A stretch of 45,609 bases of DNA from the NCBI GenBank assembly GCA_964535125.1, contig CAZHSN010000003.1:1-45609 (forward strand), read 5' to 3'. The stretch comes from CAZHSN01 sp964535125. Its GTDB lineage: Bacteria > Armatimonadota > HRBIN16. The position numbers were made by a program, and so were the translations under genes. Shown piece after piece: positions 1 through 7,890 of this stretch (the stretch's first letter is position 1; each line of letters starts with the position of its first letter). Under the pieces are notes generated by a model. It saw only the letters and a list, made by a program, of their open reading frames with translations. It made no database searches and was not told the DNA's origin.

Positions 1-142
1 GGCCATCCGTACGCAGCGGCTCCGGCACGTTCTCCTGCCGCACCCGGAATGTGGAGCCCAACAGGCACACCAGCAACCATACCACAGCCGAAAGCAGCCT
101 CGGCCGGCGCGCGTCCCACCACCGGTGCAACCGCTCCTTCAT
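1..142 (-). CDS. N-terminus of a lysophospholipid acyltransferase (DUF374-like), cut by window edge
   Basis: Only the first 47 codons are present; the gene continues beyond base 1. The start ATG (142-140) overlaps the TGA of the upstream msbA-like gene in an ATGA arrangement, so the two are translationally coupled. The peptide begins MKERLHRWWDARRP and continues with a hydrophobic segment (about residues 17-31) and then polar sequence. This looks like the start of DUF374/LPLAT-like acyltransferases, which often follow lpxB or msbA in lipid A operons and may add late acyl chains to lipid A. The catalytic HX4D region is outside the window. The function therefore rests on operon position and weak N-terminal similarity. 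That a coding region is present is more certain. Confidence 0.6.
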   Translation of the reverse strand, partial: MKERLHRWWDARRPRLLSAVVWLLVCLLGSTFRVRQENVPEPLRTDG

Positions 143-1887
143 TGGCTGAACTGGCTCCGGAACAGCTTGGCATAGGCCCCGTCTCGGGCAACCAACTCCT
201 GATGGGTCCCCTGTTCCACAATGGCGCCGTGCGACAGTACCAGAATGCGATTCGCGTTTACCACCGTACTGAGCCGGTGGGCAATCACCAGAGTGGTACG
301 TCCACGCATCAGCGTATCCAGTGCATCCTGCACCAGCCGTTCGGATGTGGCGTCCAGTGACGACGTGGCCTCATCCAGGATCAAGATCCTGGGATTGTTC
401 AACACGGCCCGGGCTATAGCGATCCGTTGGCGTTCCCCACCCGATACACGCACGCCGCGCTCCCCCACAGGGGTGTCGTAGCCCTGCTCCAACCGCGTGA
501 TGAACTCGTGTGCGTTGGCGGCGCGCGCCGCTTCAATGATCTGCGCTTCGGTCGCGTCTGGGCGTCCGTAGGCGATGTTCGAACGGATATTGCCTGCAAA
601 CAACACGGTCTCCTGCGGTACGATCCCGATCTGCCGGCGCAATGACGCGGTAGTGACCGTTCGAACATCCAGGCCATCGATAATAATGCGTCCGGCGGTT
701 GGGTCGTAGAAGCGGGGGATCAGATCGGCCAAGGTGCTCTTCCCGCTGCCGCTGTGTCCAACGACCGCGACGACTTCACCGGGACGCATTTCGAAGCTGA
801 CCTGCCGCAACACATCCCGCGCTTCCCGACCATATGAGAACGACACCTGTTCAAATTGCACATGGCCGGTGATCGGCGGCATGTCAACCGCATCCGGAGC
901 GTCACACACCTCTGAGGGTACGTCCAGCACCTCCCGGTATATGCGGTCGGCAGCGCTGAGTATCTGCTGCCGGGTGGCGTTCAGGTTTCCCACCTGCTGC
1001 ATGCTGACGGCGACCAGGTTCAACATCAGAAGGAAACTGCTCAGTCCACCGAATGTCAACTCACCACGGACAATGAGAATCCCGCCAACCCACAGTACCG
1101 AGGCGATACCAACCGCGCCGATCAGTTCGTTCAACGGTTTCAACGCGGCAAACGCGGCCACGCCCTTCATGATCGCCTTATAGGCCAGTTGGTTTACAGC
1201 ATGGAAACGGGAGATCTCATACGGTTCGGCGGCAAACGACCGGACGACCCGAATGCCGGCAACCGTTTCCTGCATCACCGAAACCACCTCGGCCTGCCGT
1301 TGTTGAGAGATCGCTCCCACTTTGCGGATACGCCGCCCGATTGCACGGATTCCAAGCGCCATGACAGGCACACAGAGGAATGCGATGGCTGCCAGCTTCC
1401 AGGACACCACAAACAACCAGACAAGACCGACAATGACACCCAACGGCGCGGCGATGGCGTCCTTCAGTATCCCGCCGCCCGTCGACACGACGTTGATGTC
1501 GTTGGTGATCACCGAGACCAAGCTTCCCGTCCGTCTATTGGTGAAATAAGACATGGACAGAGCCTGAAGGTGTTCATACACCCGCTGACGCAGACTGGTA
1601 GTATATCGGTTGATGGCCATCTGCAGCAGGTAGATGTGACCGAACGTCAACCCGAACTTTACGGTAAACGCACCAAGCACAATCAGACTCGCGCGGTTTA
1701 AGGCACTGGTGTCCTTGTGCATCTGCGCGGCATCCACGACATCCCGACTCATCGAGTAGATGTAGGCGGTCATCAACTGCGCCAACCCGGCGCATGCGAT
1801 GCCCAGCAGTATATGGCGCCAGTAGGGTTTTAGGTCGTTCAGCAGGATCCGTTGCAGTCTGGCATCGTCACGTTGGGGCTGCGTCAT
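139..1887 (-). CDS. msbA: MsbA-like lipid A / lipid exporter, ABC half-transporter
   Basis: This 582-residue protein is a fused membrane-ATPase half-transporter, the usual length for MsbA. The N-terminal half (to about residue 320) has six transmembrane segments. The C-terminal half is an ABC ATPase with Walker A GHSGSGKST (about 377-385), signature VSGGERQR (about 480), Walker B ILILDEATSSLD with the catalytic Glu intact, and H-loop IAHRLST. It should act as a homodimer in the inner membrane. The gene sits directly after lpxB (4-bp overlap) and before an acyltransferase gene. This fits flipping of newly made lipid A core to the periplasmic leaflet. Generic ABC exporters share the same architecture, so the substrate is inferred from operon context. 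Confidence 0.85.
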   Translation of the reverse strand: MTQPQRDDARLQRILLNDLKPYWRHILLGIACAGLAQLMTAYIYSMSRDVVDAAQMHKDTSALNRASLIVLGAFTVKFGLTFGHIYLLQMAINRYTTSLRQRVYEHLQALSMSYFTNRRTGSLVSVITNDINVVSTGGGILKDAIAAPLGVIVGLVWLFVVSWKLAAIAFLCVPVMALGIRAIGRRIRKVGAISQQRQAEVVSVMQETVAGIRVVRSFAAEPYEISRFHAVNQLAYKAIMKGVAAFAALKPLNELIGAVGIASVLWVGGILIVRGELTFGGLSSFLLMLNLVAVSMQQVGNLNATRQQILSAADRIYREVLDVPSEVCDAPDAVDMPPITGHVQFEQVSFSYGREARDVLRQVSFEMRPGEVVAVVGHSGSGKSTLADLIPRFYDPTAGRIIIDGLDVRTVTTASLRRQIGIVPQETVLFAGNIRSNIAYGRPDATEAQIIEAARAANAHEFITRLEQGYDTPVGERGVRVSGGERQRIAIARAVLNNPRILILDEATSSLDATSERLVQDALDTLMRGRTTLVIAHRLSTVVNANRILVLSHGAIVEQGTHQELVARDGAYAKLFRSQFSQ

Positions 1888-3020
1888 GGTGCGGTCACCG
1901 TTTCGTTCATGAACGTCACCAGGCGATCTGCAGCACGCTGTGTCGCACCCGGTTGCCCCAGCAACGCACGGATGGCCCGGAGTCCGGCGAGTTGCTGCTC
2001 GCGCTCCGGCCCGGACAGCAGCCGATTCGTCTGCTGGAGCAGTTGTTCAGCCGGGACCTCCCCCAGCAACTCGGGACAGATCCGCTGGCCGGCAAGCAGG
2101 TTCGGCAGTCCCACGACAGGAGCCTGCCGGCGCCGTAATGCATATTCCCACCTCAACGCGAGCGGACCGCGGTAGAGTATGATCATGGGCGTACCCAATA
2201 CGGCGGTCTCCAGGGTGGCCGTCCCTGAGCAGCACCAGACCAGATCGCTGTGAGCCATCACGTCATGTGCCTGATCACTGATGGTGCAACACGAACCGAG
2301 TGGTGACAGACGCCGTTCCAGCCATCGCCGGTCCACAGACGGTGCACGCCCGACGACAAAGCGGACGGCATCATCCTCACGGCTCAGTCGTTGAGCGGCC
2401 TTCACCAGGAACGGCACGAGCGCTTCCACTTCATGCCGGCGGCTTCCCGGCAGCATGCCGATCAACCTGCCCGCCACGGATCCGGTCAGATTGCGGAACT
2501 CATCCCTGGGAGTTACGGGACACAGCCAGTCGAGTAATGGGTGTCCCATCCACTCCGCACGCATGCCTTGCTCACTGAGGCCTTCCGCAGACCAACTGAA
2601 TGGGGTTATCACCAAATCAGCCGCTTCCCGCAACCTGCCTCTTCGCGGCGTGCGGCGCCAGGAACCGGGTGGAAAGTAGTACAGCACGGGGATCTGATGT
2701 CGCCGAGCCCAGCAGCCCAGCGGAATATTGAACGCCCCGAAATCCACCAGCAGCAGGCAATCCGGTCGGTTGCGCAGCAGATAACTGCGCAGGCGGTACT
2801 GCAGCAGTGTTAACGCCGGGATCAGCCGCAACGCGTGCGTCACCCCCACCGCGCCCCAGTGCGTACTGACCGCCCATAACGGTATGCCAATGTGCTGCAT
2901 CCTGCGTCCGCCGACACCGCGAACATCAAGCGAAGGAGCCAGAGGCCGCACCGCTTCGATCAGGTGACTGCAGGCGAGGTCGCCGCTGGCCTCTCCCGCC
3001 ACACAGAACAGACAGCTCAC
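1884..3020 (-). CDS. lpxB: Lipid-A-disaccharide synthase LpxB
   Basis: LpxB (GT19) condenses UDP-2,3-diacylglucosamine with lipid X to form the tetra-acyl disaccharide-1-phosphate at the inner face of the cytoplasmic membrane. The 378-residue length matches the family. It opens with the typical nucleotide-sugar transferase start (VAGEASGDL), followed by GVGGRRM, a PGSRRHEVEAL block near the middle and SGTATLETAVLGTPMIILYR in the C-terminal donor-binding half. The start is GTG (3020-3018) and overlaps the lpxA stop as GTGA, so it is coupled to lpxA. It lies between lpxA and msbA, as expected for a lipid A operon. The separate UDP-diacylglucosamine pyrophosphatase (LpxH or LpxI) needed before this step is not in the window. 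Confidence 0.96.
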   Translation of the reverse strand: MSCLFCVAGEASGDLACSHLIEAVRPLAPSLDVRGVGGRRMQHIGIPLWAVSTHWGAVGVTHALRLIPALTLLQYRLRSYLLRNRPDCLLLVDFGAFNIPLGCWARRHQIPVLYYFPPGSWRRTPRRGRLREAADLVITPFSWSAEGLSEQGMRAEWMGHPLLDWLCPVTPRDEFRNLTGSVAGRLIGMLPGSRRHEVEALVPFLVKAAQRLSREDDAVRFVVGRAPSVDRRWLERRLSPLGSCCTISDQAHDVMAHSDLVWCCSGTATLETAVLGTPMIILYRGPLALRWEYALRRRQAPVVGLPNLLAGQRICPELLGEVPAEQLLQQTNRLLSGPEREQQLAGLRAIRALLGQPGATQRAADRLVTFMNETVTAP

Positions 3021-3838
3021 TTGGCGCGGCGTGGATCCATAGCCCGGCCCGCAAAGCCTTTACGGATACCCTTCATGAAATCAAGCAGGTAGTCGCGCTC
3101 CGGACTGGGATCGACCTCCTCCTCAATCACATCAATCGCTTGTGACATATTGAGTTTGGACCGGTACAACAGCTTATAGGCCTGGCGCAAACCCGACCGA
3201 ACAGAGGCTGGGATCTGCTGCCGTCGCAAACCAATCGTGTTCAGGTCCAGTATTTCAGCCGGGCGTCCGTCAGCCAACGTAAACGGAGGAACGTCCTGCA
3301 CCACTTTGGACATCCCGCCGATCATGGACAGCCGGCCAATCCGCGTATACTGGTGAACCCCCACCATGCCGCCGAACACCACATGATCCTCCACAATCAC
3401 GTGACCACTGATGCCGGCCTGATTCGCCACGATCACATGGTTGCCAATCTCACAGTTGTGACCGATGTGGCAATAACCCATGATCATGTTGGAGTTGCCC
3501 ACGCGTGTGACATTACCCTCACCCGTCGCGCGATGGATGGTCACATATTCACGAATGATATTATGGTCGCCAATCTCGCAGTAAGTCACCTCTCCGGCCC
3601 ACTTGGTATCCTGCGGTGGTCCACCCAGCACCGCACCGGACATAACGTTGCAGTTCTCACCCAGTGAGGTGTGTTTGTCCAGCATCACATTCGCTGCCAG
3701 AACAGTGTAGTCGCCCACCGAACAGCCCTCTCCGATCACACAGAAAGGACCGATCTGCACTCCTTCACCGATCCGCGCCGTTGGATGGATCACAGCAGTC
3801 GGATGGATCATCGCGTCTGACCACTCATGCGCGTTCAT
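3017..3838 (-). CDS. lpxA: UDP-N-acetylglucosamine O-acyltransferase LpxA
   Basis: LpxA performs the first step of lipid A synthesis, moving a 3-hydroxyacyl chain from ACP to the 3-OH of UDP-GlcNAc. Most of its 273 residues are left-handed beta-helix hexapeptide repeats (IHPTA, ARIGEG, VQIGPF and so on). The catalytic pair matches E. coli His122/His125 as H124 and H127 in CHIGHNC. H146 (ISGHV) and H162 (VGVHQY) match the other active-site histidines. A helical C-terminal domain follows. The ATG shares one base with the fabZ stop (TGATG). A second Met at residue 10 is an alternative start that would trim an unusual N-terminal extension. Acyl-chain length preference cannot be read from the sequence. 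Confidence 0.96.
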   Translation of the reverse strand: MNAHEWSDAMIHPTAVIHPTARIGEGVQIGPFCVIGEGCSVGDYTVLAANVMLDKHTSLGENCNVMSGAVLGGPPQDTKWAGEVTYCEIGDHNIIREYVTIHRATGEGNVTRVGNSNMIMGYCHIGHNCEIGNHVIVANQAGISGHVIVEDHVVFGGMVGVHQYTRIGRLSMIGGMSKVVQDVPPFTLADGRPAEILDLNTIGLRRQQIPASVRSGLRQAYKLLYRSKLNMSQAIDVIEEEVDPSPERDYLLDFMKGIRKGFAGRAMDPRRAK

Positions 3839-4317
3839 CAGCGAGCTTCCTCCCCGGCGGCCGGTGCTTCGACCGCTTTGTCCACTATACTGAACAGCAT
3901 CTCTGCCTCGGCGGCCACACCATCGCCAACCATCGCGGTCATCTTCACGCGCCCGTTCCTGCCGCCAAACCGCAAGACTTCGACTTCAGTGACCAGCGTA
4001 TCGCCAGGAGTAACCAGTTTCCGGAACCGCACCTTTTCCATACCGGCAATGACAATGAGTTTTTCACCCGGAGGCGCGTCATACAGGAACAACACGCCGC
4101 CTACTTGCGCCATATGTTCCAGGATTAACACGCCTGGCATGATGGGACGTCCTGGAAAGTGCCCCTGGAAGAACGGCTCATTGGCCGTAACGTTCTTCAT
4201 ACCCTTGACGCGCTTACCCGGTTCCATCTCCAGAACACGGTCGACCAGTAAAAACGGATATCGATGCGGCAATATGTCAGTGATCGATAGATTGTTGAAT
4301 GGAATGGACTCACTCAT
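3838..4317 (-). CDS. fabZ: 3-hydroxyacyl-ACP dehydratase FabZ
   Basis: FabZ dehydrates 3-hydroxyacyl-ACP in fatty acid elongation, competing with LpxA and LpxD for the same substrate. This explains its place inside the lipid A operon. The 159-residue hotdog-fold protein shows the family opening ILPHRYPFLLVDRV, the catalytic His in GHFPGRP (H53) and the catalytic Glu 14 residues later in PGVLILEHMAQ (E67), the normal spacing. A strong ribosome site (AAGGAG) lies in the 19-bp gap after lpxC. Several phyla fuse lpxC and fabZ into one protein. Here they are clearly separate, each with its own start and stop. Confidence 0.96.
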   Translation of the reverse strand: MSESIPFNNLSITDILPHRYPFLLVDRVLEMEPGKRVKGMKNVTANEPFFQGHFPGRPIMPGVLILEHMAQVGGVLFLYDAPPGEKLIVIAGMEKVRFRKLVTPGDTLVTEVEVLRFGGRNGRVKMTAMVGDGVAAEAEMLFSIVDKAVEAPAAGEEAR

Positions 4318-4336
4318 GGTTGACTCTCTCCTTAGG

Positions 4337-5158
4337 TCAGGCTGACGTGGCGTCGAGTTGCGCTGAGACGGCCCGCGCCAGCGCGTTGTTGAATTTGTGC
4401 CCGGGTCGGATCACCACAAAACAGGCATTGACAGCGCACCCGATCAATGCCATATCCCCGATGAAATCCAACGCCTTATGCCGTAGCGGTTCATCGGGAT
4501 ACCGCAACTCGGAACTGTAATGATCCGGATAGATGACCAATGCGTTGTCCAGTGCGCCGCCCAGCGCCATACCGCGGTCCAACAGGGGTTGAACCTCTTC
4601 GATGAACCCGAAGGTGCGTGCACGGGCAAACGTCTGCACCAACTCACACTGAGACAGATCCCAGGCTCCTGTCTGTGACCGCACCAGCGGATGATTGAAA
4701 TGAACAGTCACATTGATGCATGGCGCGCAGGCCGGAAGTACCCAGGCGTGACTCGCCCCGGCGTGCAATTCCACTGGTTCGCTCAGATCCTTCCGGACAC
4801 GCGACCTGCCGGTGGGTACGCTCGCCTCGGTCAGCAGGGCGGTCCATTGCTGTGCACTGCCATCCAGCACCGGCATCTCATCGCCGTTCATCACAACGGT
4901 CGCGTCTTCAATACCCAGCAGCCACAGCGCCGCCAACAGGTGCTCCACCATCATGACCTGATGGGGCCCGATCTGAAGTGATGTACACCGATCTACACCC
5001 GAGACCAGCGACGCGCTTGCGGTCACCGATATGCCATGACGCACAAACACCACCCCACGGCCCACAACTCCCGGATATACCGACGCGGATGTCTTCAGGC
5101 CGGAGTGAATGGCGACACCCGACACGCTCACGGGATGAACCAGCCGGCGGCTATTCAC
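4337..5158 (-). CDS. lpxC: UDP-3-O-acyl-N-acetylglucosamine deacetylase LpxC
   Basis: LpxC is the committed, zinc-dependent step of lipid A synthesis. The 273-residue protein carries the expected ligands: E72-H73 in MMVEHLLAAL, H227 and D231 in RHKALDFIGD, and the general-acid region H254 in RPGHKFNNALARAV. The conserved DEMPVLDGSA block is also present. The length is slightly shorter than the E. coli enzyme (305 residues) but covers both domains. The start codon is GTG (5158-5156), and the gene overlaps the lpxD stop by 8 bp. Post-translational control by FtsH, known in E. coli, depends on a C-terminal tail that is not obviously conserved here. Confidence 0.96.
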   Translation of the reverse strand: MNSRRLVHPVSVSGVAIHSGLKTSASVYPGVVGRGVVFVRHGISVTASASLVSGVDRCTSLQIGPHQVMMVEHLLAALWLLGIEDATVVMNGDEMPVLDGSAQQWTALLTEASVPTGRSRVRKDLSEPVELHAGASHAWVLPACAPCINVTVHFNHPLVRSQTGAWDLSQCELVQTFARARTFGFIEEVQPLLDRGMALGGALDNALVIYPDHYSSELRYPDEPLRHKALDFIGDMALIGCAVNACFVVIRPGHKFNNALARAVSAQLDATSA

Positions 5159-6173
5159 CCGACAACCTCGACACCTCGGCTTCCAGCGCCTTCACCCGTT
5201 CAAACAGCTTGTGCAGCTGGCGTACATAAGCACGCTCGCGCCACTCTTGACGGATGTCCTGCGCCGGATACCCCAGATATGTGCCTCCAGGCGCCAGATT
5301 CCCAATCACAGCGGACTTGGCGGCGAGGGTGGCGCCATCGCCGATCGTCACGTTGTCCTTCACGCCCACCTGGCCTGCCAACACCACGCCGGCGCCCAGC
5401 CGGCTGCTGCCGGCCACACCCACTTGAGCCACCAGCAGGCAGTATGGTCCTACCTGTACATTGTGCGCGATGTGCACCAGATTATCACAACGTGTCCCCG
5501 TGCCGATGCGTGTCGCACCTGTTTTCGCCCGGTCGACGCATACACAGGCGCCCAGTTCCACATCGTCTTCAATCACAACAGTACCCACGTGCGGTATCTT
5601 GTGGTGACGTCCATCGGCCCAGGCATATCCAAAGCCATCGCCGCCGATCACCGAGTTCGGACCAATGACTACTTGGTTCCCGATCTGCACGTCGTGCAGA
5701 ATGCTCACCCCCGGAAGGATAACACAATCGGCGCCGATGGTACATCCTGCTCCTATATAGGCGTTACTGAAGATCCGTGTGCGCGGACCAACCGAGGCGC
5801 CGGCTTCAACCACCACGCCCGCGCCCAGCGACACAGTCGGGTCAATCAAAGCCTGTTCGCTCACCACTGCGTCCGGATGAACACCTTCGGGACCTGGCAT
5901 TGGCTTGGCCCACACATGCAGCAGCCCCAAAAACGCCTGTCTGGGATTGCTGCAGCGTATACACGGCTTTGCCAGCGTCACTCCCGGAGGTGCGATCACC
6001 GCCGCACACGGTCCACTAGAGGCTCTGGTCGCGTAGGTTTGCGACTCGGCAAACACCAGATCACCCGGGCCGGCGAAGTCCACAGACGCCAGACCGCTGA
6101 CGGTCACGTCCTCACCATCTAGTGTGCCGCCGGTCAACTCAGCAACACGCGACAGACGTACCGGTTCAGTCAT
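5151..6173 (-). CDS. lpxD: UDP-3-O-(3-hydroxyacyl)glucosamine N-acyltransferase LpxD
   Basis: LpxD adds the second, amide-linked hydroxyacyl chain in lipid A assembly. The 340 residues fall into an N-terminal uridine-binding domain (about 1-100), hexapeptide beta-helix repeats (about 100-310) and a C-terminal helix that looks like a short coiled coil (RVKALEAEVSRL). Family signatures are GGDGFGYA (about 178-185), VDRAKTGATRIG, and LVHIAHNVQVG, where H237 is the likely catalytic base (E. coli H239). The start overlaps the stop of the preceding lipoprotein gene as ATGA, giving coupled translation. Confidence 0.96.
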   Translation of the reverse strand: MTEPVRLSRVAELTGGTLDGEDVTVSGLASVDFAGPGDLVFAESQTYATRASSGPCAAVIAPPGVTLAKPCIRCSNPRQAFLGLLHVWAKPMPGPEGVHPDAVVSEQALIDPTVSLGAGVVVEAGASVGPRTRIFSNAYIGAGCTIGADCVILPGVSILHDVQIGNQVVIGPNSVIGGDGFGYAWADGRHHKIPHVGTVVIEDDVELGACVCVDRAKTGATRIGTGTRCDNLVHIAHNVQVGPYCLLVAQVGVAGSSRLGAGVVLAGQVGVKDNVTIGDGATLAAKSAVIGNLAPGGTYLGYPAQDIRQEWRERAYVRQLHKLFERVKALEAEVSRLSGE

Positions 6174-7192
6174 GGAAGCATAGCCTCCATATCACGCGCC
6201 ACGCGCTGGGTCCAGTCAGGCTGTCTCTTGCGCGTGAACTCCGCCCGTTTACCATGTAGACGGCAATATGTCATGACCCACTCCCTGCAGACCGCTCGTG
6301 CGGCCTGTTGCTGCGCCAACAGAGGCTGTTCGCCGGCCACTGTGCGTCCGATGGACCGGTTGCTGACGGCCGGTGCAACCGCGTTAACAGAGGCGTTGAA
6401 CTCGCGGGAACCGAAAGACTGCCGCCCATCACCGGTCCAGCCGGTCACCGTATCGACACGGCGCAACAGACGCTCCATCCTGTACGCGGATGCATTGCGT
6501 ACCGCGTCAATGCGCGCGTCCCGACGCGCCATTGCGTCAGCGCGCGCCTCTTCCTGCCGTCGGAAATAGGCCGTATCCACCTCGGCAAGACGCCGGGTAA
6601 ACGCCGTGCGCACCTCGCGCCGACCGGCCAGCGAGGCGTCCAATGCCGTCTTGGCGGCTTGAGCAGCCGGCATCGCGTCAGCGGTCAGGCGCGCAGCCAA
6701 TGCGCTGAGATCCGCCTCTGCCAGCCTGCCGCGGAACTCGTCGATCACCTGCAGGGCTTCAGAGAGCCAGACGGCGCGGTTTGCCAGCGTCTGATCCGCC
6801 AGCAATGCGTTGCTCTCGGAACGGAGTTGGGCAACTTCCCGGTTCAGCGCTTGCCGTTCACGGCTTTCGAGCCGTGCGCGGATAAGGTTCAAGCGTTGAT
6901 CTGCGCGCGCGTCTCGGCGTTGAGTGGTGCTGACCGGAGCGTCGCGATCCCCTGTGAACGCCCGTACCGGCTCATCAACCGACGTTGCGCGGCTACCGGT
7001 TGCCTGAGGCGGCATAGGAGCCAGCAACAACGCACCATGGCTGGGGTGCAGGCGAACCAGACAATCCAGATCGACATACACTGCAGGCACACGCGCAGAC
7101 GGCTGACGCCCGCACGAAGCGAGCGTCAGCACCAGCAGCAGCGCCAGTATGCCGTACTTATTTCTTTTGTGCGTTGAGCTTTTTGATGACAT
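6170..7192 (-). CDS. Uncharacterised lipoprotein with long alpha-helical region, in the lpx/bam operon
   Basis: I do not recognise a named family. I chose the ATG at 7192, inside the 3' end of the ompH gene (35-bp overlap). It gives a basic N-terminus, a hydrophobic stretch and a lipobox-like LASC followed by GRQ, so the protein is probably lipid-anchored. The mature part (about 310 residues) is rich in Arg, Ala and Gln. It starts with a short motif around VYVDLDCLVRLHPSHGALLL and then appears largely helical with charged heptad-like stretches (about residues 100-260), as in Skp-type proteins. No good ribosome site is seen, so translation is probably coupled to ompH. Its place between skp/ompH and lpxD suggests a periplasmic or outer-membrane assembly role, but that is inference. 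Confidence 0.75.
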   Translation of the reverse strand: MSSKSSTHKRNKYGILALLLVLTLASCGRQPSARVPAVYVDLDCLVRLHPSHGALLLAPMPPQATGSRATSVDEPVRAFTGDRDAPVSTTQRRDARADQRLNLIRARLESRERQALNREVAQLRSESNALLADQTLANRAVWLSEALQVIDEFRGRLAEADLSALAARLTADAMPAAQAAKTALDASLAGRREVRTAFTRRLAEVDTAYFRRQEEARADAMARRDARIDAVRNASAYRMERLLRRVDTVTGWTGDGRQSFGSREFNASVNAVAPAVSNRSIGRTVAGEQPLLAQQQAARAVCREWVMTYCRLHGKRAEFTRKRQPDWTQRVARDMEAMLP

Positions 7193-7805
7193 CGGCGGTG
7201 ATGTCCACAGCCGCGTATAGAACCGACGACTTGTTGAACACCAAAGCAAGCTTGCGTTCCTTGGCGACCGCCTCCACGGCAACCAGCACGTCCTTGGCGA
7301 ATTCCTCACTCAGTTCGTCGCGCCGTTCGGCGAACCGTTGACTCAACACGCGGTTGAACTCACCCAGGTTCTCTTTACTCTTTTTCTCCAGATCAGACAG
7401 CCGTTGCAGTTCCGCCTTCTCCTGATCACTGAGCGGATTTTTCTGCCGCAGCGCACTTAACGTGTTATTCAGTTCTGTGGCCTTTTTGGCCAGTTCATCT
7501 GCTTTGGCTTTCTGTGCATCGGCGGGTTTGTCCTCCATCATCGTGCTGATGTACTCCGCTGCCTCAGTGTCTTCCAGAAGCAGATGAGCGCCGCGCCACT
7601 CCAATAACGACTGCAGCTTGGTGAACAACGCCTGCAGTTGCCCTTGCATGGCCTTCGCCGGCGCTGACTCCTCGCGCACCTTGTCTACATCCACCGCGCC
7701 AAAGGAACTAAGAAGATCGGCCTTAGCTTGAGCGTGTACCGGGACTGTAAACGCCGTCGCAATGCACGCCGCCAGTGCGGCTGCGCAGATCCATTTTCGT
7801 ATCAT
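7158..7805 (-). CDS. skp: Skp/OmpH-family periplasmic chaperone
   Basis: The protein is 215 residues long with a clear signal peptide (MIRKWICAAALAACIATAFTV, cleavage near AHAQA). Skp/OmpH proteins are trimeric periplasmic holdases that carry unfolded outer-membrane proteins to the Bam complex. After a short beta segment (FGAVDVDKVREES) most of the chain is charged helix, matching the Skp tentacles (about 45-180). The C-terminus returns to beta character (LALVFNKSSVLYAAVDITADVI), which is the typical OmpH ending. It is somewhat longer than E. coli Skp (161 residues). A strong ribosome site AGGAGG precedes the ATG. It lies directly downstream of bamA, the classic bamA-skp-lpxD order. Confidence 0.88.
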   Translation of the reverse strand: MIRKWICAAALAACIATAFTVPVHAQAKADLLSSFGAVDVDKVREESAPAKAMQGQLQALFTKLQSLLEWRGAHLLLEDTEAAEYISTMMEDKPADAQKAKADELAKKATELNNTLSALRQKNPLSDQEKAELQRLSDLEKKSKENLGEFNRVLSQRFAERRDELSEEFAKDVLVAVEAVAKERKLALVFNKSSVLYAAVDITADVIKKLNAQKK

Positions 7806-7890
7806 GCTTCCTCCTGTAGTAGACGGCGCACTCCCTGCATCCGCCCGTCACCCTGAAGTGACTCTGTGTTGACCGTTATGTACCGGGTTC

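Noticed and set aside
3838..5158. lpxC and fabZ considered as a fused bifunctional gene, as in some phyla
   Set aside because: A stop, a 19-bp gap with a strong ribosome site and a new ATG separate them.
5211..6122. 303-codon open frame on the plus strand, antisense to lpxD
   Set aside because: It mirrors a gene with clear LpxD motifs, has no ribosome site and no recognisable protein features. GC-rich coding sequence often leaves long open antisense frames.
6308..7177. 289-codon open frame on the plus strand opposite the lipoprotein and ompH genes
   Set aside because: It is antisense to genes with signal peptides and good operon spacing. The peptide is Arg/Gln-rich and has no domain.
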